From NCBI GenBank assembly GCA_011055475.1, contig DSDH01000203.1, positions 1 to 9,161 of the forward strand: DNA of 9,161 bases, written 5' to 3'. This DNA is from Phycisphaerales bacterium. Lineage in GTDB: Bacteria; Planctomycetota; Phycisphaerae; Sedimentisphaerales; Anaerohalosphaeraceae. Shown in pieces: positions 6,127-9,161 of this stretch (the stretch's first letter is position 1; every line of letters starts with the position of its first letter). The notes under the pieces were generated by a model. That model had not been told where the DNA came from. It did no database searches and was given only the letters and a program-made list of their open reading frames with translations. The position numbers and the translations under genes were made by a program.

Positions 6127-6426
6127 ATGGCCCGAAAGAAGAAACCACCCGCACCGAAGGTTTTCATCGTGACCGTCACCGGCAAGGACCGCGTCGGCAT
6201 CATCGCGCGGATCGCCAACGTCATGGCCGAGGCCCAGATCAATATCATCGACGTCAGCCAGCGGATCATGGAGGACTACTTCGTGATGATGATGGGCTGC
6301 GACGTGGCCGGGGCCACCGCCGACCTGGAACAGATTCAGCAGCGGCTTGACCGCGTCGCCCGGGACCTGAAATTGAACATCACCTTCCAGAATGAAACGA
6401 TCTTCAAGATGATGCACCGCGTCTGA
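6127..6426 (+). CDS. ACT-domain protein, UPF0237 family
   Basis: This 99-residue protein is almost entirely one ACT domain. It contains VFIVTVTGKDRVGIIARIA (12-30), NIIDVSQRIMEDYFVMMMGCDV (39-60) and a second helix/strand ending in NITFQNETIFKMMHRV. The pattern of D-R-x-G-I-I and N-I-I-D-V-S-Q is that of UPF0237. ACT domains usually bind amino acids or other small ligands and regulate enzymes; no ligand is known for this family. A TTG overlapping the surE stop (6064) would add 21 residues, but ATG 6127 has GGAG (6117-6120) six bases upstream and fits the family start. UPF0237 genes commonly sit directly before UPF0210 (DUF711) genes, as here with a 40-base gap, so the pair probably works together, perhaps as sensor and effector (inference). 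Confidence 0.93.
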   Translation: MARKKKPPAPKVFIVTVTGKDRVGIIARIANVMAEAQINIIDVSQRIMEDYFVMMMGCDVAGATADLEQIQQRLDRVARDLKLNITFQNETIFKMMHRV

Positions 6427-6466
6427 TGCCGATCCCGGCCGTACGGCCCGGCACCAAGGAGATCCC

Positions 6467-7828
6467 ATGGCGATCACCGTCGAGGAAGTCTACGAAACGG
6501 TCAGCATGACGCTGTACCACCACTTCGACATCCGCACCGTTACGCTCGGCGTCAACCTCAAGGACTGCGCCGACCGGCGACTGGCCGGCGTGCGCGGCCG
6601 CATCGGACCGCGCCTGGTCAAGTGGGGCCGCGCCCTGAACCACCACGCCGACCGCATCCAGCAGGAGTTCGGCATACCGATCACCAACCGCCGCATCAGC
6701 ACGACCCCCATCGCCCTTCTGCTGGAGCCGCTGCCCCGCCGCGCGGCCACCATCGTCGCCCTGGCCCGTACGCTCGACACCGCCGCCGCTCAGGCCGATA
6801 TCGACTTCATCGGCGGCTTCGGCGGCTATCTGCAGGGCGGCATCACCGAGGCCGAAAGCCATCTCATCGACGCCCTGCCCGCCGCGCTGGCCGCCACCGA
6901 ACGACTGTGCGGCTTTTTCAATCTCGCCTCCACCGCCGCCGGGGTCAACATGACCGCCGTTGAGCGATTCGGGCACGTCCTTCGCGATCTGGCCGGCCGC
7001 ACCCGCCGCGGCATCGGCTGCGCCAAGCTCGCCCTGTTCGCCAATGTGCCGGAAGACAACCCCTTCATGGCCGGGGCCCACCACGGCATCGGCCAGCCCG
7101 ATCTGGCCTTGAACATCGGCATTTCAGGTCCCGGCGTCGTCCGCGCGGTCGTCGCCCGCCATCCCGATTGCGATCTGACCGAGTTGAGCGAGGTTATCAA
7201 GCGGACCGTGTTCAAGATCACCCGCGCCGGCGAGCTGATCGGCCGGGAAATGGCCCACCGCATGGGCGTCGAGTTCGGCATCGTCGATATCTCGCTTGCC
7301 GCCACACCCGCCGCGGGCGATTCCGTCGCCGAGATCATCGAAGCGATGGGCGTAAGCCGCATGGGGCGACCCGGCTCGACCGCCGCCCTGGCCATGCTCA
7401 TCGACGCCGTCAAGAAGGGCGGCGCCATGGCCAGCGGCAACGTCGGCGGCCTGAGCGGGACCTTCATCCCCGTCAGCGAAGACGCCGGGATGATCCGGGC
7501 CGTCCGATCCGGTGCCCTGAATCTCGAAAAGCTGGAGGCTCTGACCAGCGTCTGCTCCGTGGGATTGGATATGTTCGCCGTGCCGGGCGACACGCCGGCC
7601 GATGTGCTCAGCGCGATCATCGCCGACGAGCTGGCCATCGGCGTCATGAATCACAAGACCACCAGCGTCCGCGTCATCCCCGTGCCCGGGGCCAAACCAG
7701 GCGACCTGGTGCAGTTCGGCGGCCTGCTCGGCTCGGCGCCGGTGATGCGCGTCCCACGACAGGCCGCGGCCGCTTGGGTCGCCCGTGGCGGTCGCATCCC
7801 CGCGCCCCTTCAGGCGCTGCGGAACTGA
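6467..7828 (+). CDS. DUF711 / UPF0210 (PFL family) protein
   Basis: This 453-residue protein matches the UPF0210 family in length and motifs. These include TVTLGVNLKDC (24-34), ITNRRISTTPIALLLEP (72-88), FIGGFGGYLQGG (114-125), NIGISGPGVVRAVV (216-229), VDISLAATPAAGDSVAEI (273-290) and MASGNVGGLSGTFIPVSED (321-339). AAGGAG (6456-6461) precedes ATG 6467 by five bases. Databases label the family 'PFL-like', but I see no evidence for glycyl-radical chemistry and its reaction is unknown. It is soluble, with no signal peptide or membrane segment. The upstream ACT-domain gene is its usual partner. No truncation or frameshift is seen. Confidence 0.95.
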   Translation: MAITVEEVYETVSMTLYHHFDIRTVTLGVNLKDCADRRLAGVRGRIGPRLVKWGRALNHHADRIQQEFGIPITNRRISTTPIALLLEPLPRRAATIVALARTLDTAAAQADIDFIGGFGGYLQGGITEAESHLIDALPAALAATERLCGFFNLASTAAGVNMTAVERFGHVLRDLAGRTRRGIGCAKLALFANVPEDNPFMAGAHHGIGQPDLALNIGISGPGVVRAVVARHPDCDLTELSEVIKRTVFKITRAGELIGREMAHRMGVEFGIVDISLAATPAAGDSVAEIIEAMGVSRMGRPGSTAALAMLIDAVKKGGAMASGNVGGLSGTFIPVSEDAGMIRAVRSGALNLEKLEALTSVCSVGLDMFAVPGDTPADVLSAIIADELAIGVMNHKTTSVRVIPVPGAKPGDLVQFGGLLGSAPVMRVPRQAAAAWVARGGRIPAPLQALRN

Positions 7829-7910
7829 CGCCCTCGTGGATACGGACGGACCGTCAAAATACCGAACGGCGGGTGGCATGGGACAAAGTGGATCAGGATG
7901 GAGACCGACG

Positions 7911-8486
7911 ATGTGGAACGTCGTTGAAGAACCGTGGCTCTTGCTTTTCGTCGCACTGATCACTCTCGGCGTGGTCATGCTCTTCCGTGAAGGCCCGTCC
8001 GGTCCGCCGCGTCGATGGCCGCTGCTGATCCCGCTGGCCATCGCCCTGTTGGCCTTCGGACTCGACCGGTTCATCCAGACCGACCGTGAACGCCTCGAGG
8101 CCACGCTCAATCGCGCCCTGCGGTTCGCCAAGACCCATGACTTCTCCGACTTCAACGACATCTTCGCCCCGGATTACTCCGACGCTTTTCACGCCACGCG
8201 GACGGACCTGCGCCGTCGATGTGAATCCTCCCTGGCCATCGCCGACATCGAACGCATCAGCAAGCGCCGCCTGCAGTGGACCATTGAGACGTCGACCGCG
8301 CAATGCGATCTGAGCGTGCTGGTCCGGCTGCGCGGCCGCCAAGGCAGCTACGCCGGAAGTCAGGGGCTGTACTTCGTGGAGGTCAGGATGCGGTTCGACA
8401 AGCAGCCCGACGGCCGCTGGCTGATCCGCACGGTGGAACTGGTCTCGCTCAACAACCAGCAATTCGACTGGGGCGGTGTTCCCTAG
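7911..8486 (+). CDS. Two-TM membrane protein with NTF2-like C-terminal domain
   Basis: This 191-residue protein is not a recognised named family. It has two hydrophobic helices at about 8-25 (LLLFVALITLGVVMLF) and 37-52 (WPLLIPLAIALLAFGL) separated by a short Arg/Pro loop. The remaining 135 residues look like an NTF2/SnoaL-type alpha+beta fold: a helical start (RLEATLNRALRFAKTHDFSDF), then strands ending in VEVRMRFDKQPDGRWLIRTVELVS. The start at ATG 7911 is set by GGAG (7900-7903) seven bases upstream; the frame extends to 7785 inside DUF711, but those codons do not look coding. It lies 82 bases after the DUF711 stop and may be the last gene of the surE run or have its own promoter. Whether the soluble domain faces inside or outside cannot be told from the sequence. 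Confidence 0.85.
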   Translation: MWNVVEEPWLLLFVALITLGVVMLFREGPSGPPRRWPLLIPLAIALLAFGLDRFIQTDRERLEATLNRALRFAKTHDFSDFNDIFAPDYSDAFHATRTDLRRRCESSLAIADIERISKRRLQWTIETSTAQCDLSVLVRLRGRQGSYAGSQGLYFVEVRMRFDKQPDGRWLIRTVELVSLNNQQFDWGGVP

Positions 8487-8487
8487 C

Positions 8488-8913
8488 TCAGGCCTGACGC
8501 GCCAGCGCCTTGCGCTGCTCGACGAGGGTCTCGATCTTCTCCAGCAGCTCGCTCAGATCGAACGGCTTGACGATGTAATCGTCGATGCCGGCGGTGTTGG
8601 CGCGGGCGATATCCTGGGCCTGACTGCGGGCCGTGAGCATGATGACGGACACGTCCTGGCCGTCCGGCCGGGCCCTTAATGTCTCCAGCATCGTCAGCCC
8701 GTCCATGATCGGCATAATGACGTCCAGCAGGATCACATCGGGACGCTCCCGCTCGAAACACTCCAGCCCATCCTGGCCGTTACCGGCGGTGAACACCTGG
8801 TAGTCGTTCATCTCAAGCCGGTCCTTCAGCGTCTGCACGATGTTCGGCTCGTCGTCGATGACCAGAATCTTCGTCCGGTCGGCCTTCTTTCGGAATCCAA
8901 AGAATTCAAACAT
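8488..8913 (-). CDS. Single-domain (CheY-like) response regulator
   Basis: This 141-residue protein is one receiver domain with no output domain. The acidic pair is Asp20/Asp21 (in ILVIDDEPN), the phosphoacceptor is Asp64 (in VILLDVIMP), and Thr94 (MLTA) and Lys116 (IVKPF) complete the switch. A short MFEFFGFRKKADRT leader precedes the domain, and a charged helix with a KALARQA end follows. The frame extends to 9069, but ATG 8913 has GGGAG (8924-8920) six bases upstream and the extra residues overlap another gene. It should relay phosphate from a histidine kinase to a partner or act by protein contact. The upstream partial gene ends 46 bases before it on the same strand. It ends one base from the stop of the convergent two-TM gene. 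Confidence 0.95.
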   Translation of the reverse strand: MFEFFGFRKKADRTKILVIDDEPNIVQTLKDRLEMNDYQVFTAGNGQDGLECFERERPDVILLDVIMPIMDGLTMLETLRARPDGQDVSVIMLTARSQAQDIARANTAGIDDYIVKPFDLSELLEKIETLVEQRKALARQA

Positions 8914-8959
8914 GCCTATCTCCCTATGGCCGTGCAGGTTCGCCTCACCACGGGCCGCG

Positions 8960-9161
8960 TCACACCAGGGGTTCCATACGACGTCGAACGACCCGCTCCA
9001 ACTCCGCAGGGTCATCCGCTTCCGCAGGGTATAAACCCAACCCCACCATCGGCACGATTTGGTCGGCATTCAACTTGTTTTTCGCCAACTCCTCGCTCAA
9101 GGCCCTTCCCAGCCGCTGCCAGAGCCCCTCAATCCTCCCGGTTCGGCCCGGGGCGATCACC
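8960..9161 (-). CDS. 3' end of an unrecognised gene, possibly GGDEF-like C-terminus (partial)
   Basis: The frame enters from the right edge and ends at TGA 8962-8960, giving about 66 residues of C-terminus. Its order (VIAPGRTG, then a helix LWQRLGRALSEEL, then VPMVGLGLYPAEADDPAELERVV) resembles the last part of a diguanylate-cyclase GGDEF domain, where a helix is followed by a beta strand of S-x-G-x-A-x-x-P type and a D-D-x-x-x-L helix. The usual A-x-Y-x-A-K end is missing, and the GGDEF motif itself would lie outside the window, so this is a weak guess. It is transcribed toward the response regulator and is probably in the same operon. Confidence 0.5.
   Translation of the reverse strand, partial: VIAPGRTGRIEGLWQRLGRALSEELAKNKLNADQIVPMVGLGLYPAEADDPAELERVVRRRMEPLV

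Noticed and set aside
5282..6154. 290-codon minus-strand open frame opposite surE
   Set aside because: Shadow of surE, which has all catalytic residues on the plus strand.
7124..8161. 345-codon minus-strand open frame opposite DUF711 and the two-TM gene
   Set aside because: It spans two good plus-strand genes and the gap between them and has no recognisable domain.

Overview
The window is GC-rich, tightly packed chromosomal DNA from a bacterium. No rRNA, tRNA, CRISPR array, insertion sequence or phage gene is visible. Two features suggest, without proving, a free-living and possibly anaerobic bacterium from a planctomycete-like (Phycisphaerae-type) or related deep lineage: paired MinD-type ATPases carrying ferredoxin inserts, and a large membrane-anchored coiled-coil protein of no standard family. 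Several promoters match the sigma-70 consensus well.

Left block (about 1-2440, all minus strand, read right to left). A compact cluster encodes a MinD/ParA-type P-loop ATPase with two [4Fe-4S] motifs (1583-2440), a small J-domain protein (1228-1593), an FmdB-type zinc ribbon protein (1025-1225) and a second ferredoxin-containing MinD-type ATPase that runs off the left edge (1-899). The first three overlap or nearly touch. The layout suggests metal or Fe-S handling, with the J-domain and zinc-ribbon proteins as helpers. A weakly supported 57-codon ORF (2437-2610) overlaps the start of the first ATPase by ATGA.

Middle block (2441-5192). A stretch of about 530 bp without a confident gene carries a sigma-70-like promoter for a 482-residue plus-strand protein (2974-4422). 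That protein has one membrane segment, a long coiled coil, a beta-rich domain and a C-terminal domain that reads like BRCT. It converges on nnrE (4479-5192, minus), a stand-alone NAD(P)H-hydrate epimerase.

Right block (5193-9161). nnrE and surE diverge from a very compact bidirectional promoter whose two -35 hexamers abut as a palindrome. The predicted nnrE transcript begins at or next to its ATG, so it may be leaderless. The plus-strand run is surE, an ACT-domain protein (UPF0237), a DUF711/UPF0210 protein and a two-TM protein with an NTF2-like domain. The ACT/DUF711 pair is a known conserved association of unknown function. This run meets, tail to tail with one base between, a minus-strand single-domain response regulator (8488-8913). 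Upstream of that lies the 3' end of a gene with faint GGDEF-like character (8960-9161).

The most interesting items are the twin ferredoxin-MinD/J-domain/FmdB cluster, the membrane-anchored BRCT-like protein, and the back-to-back nnrE/surE promoters.
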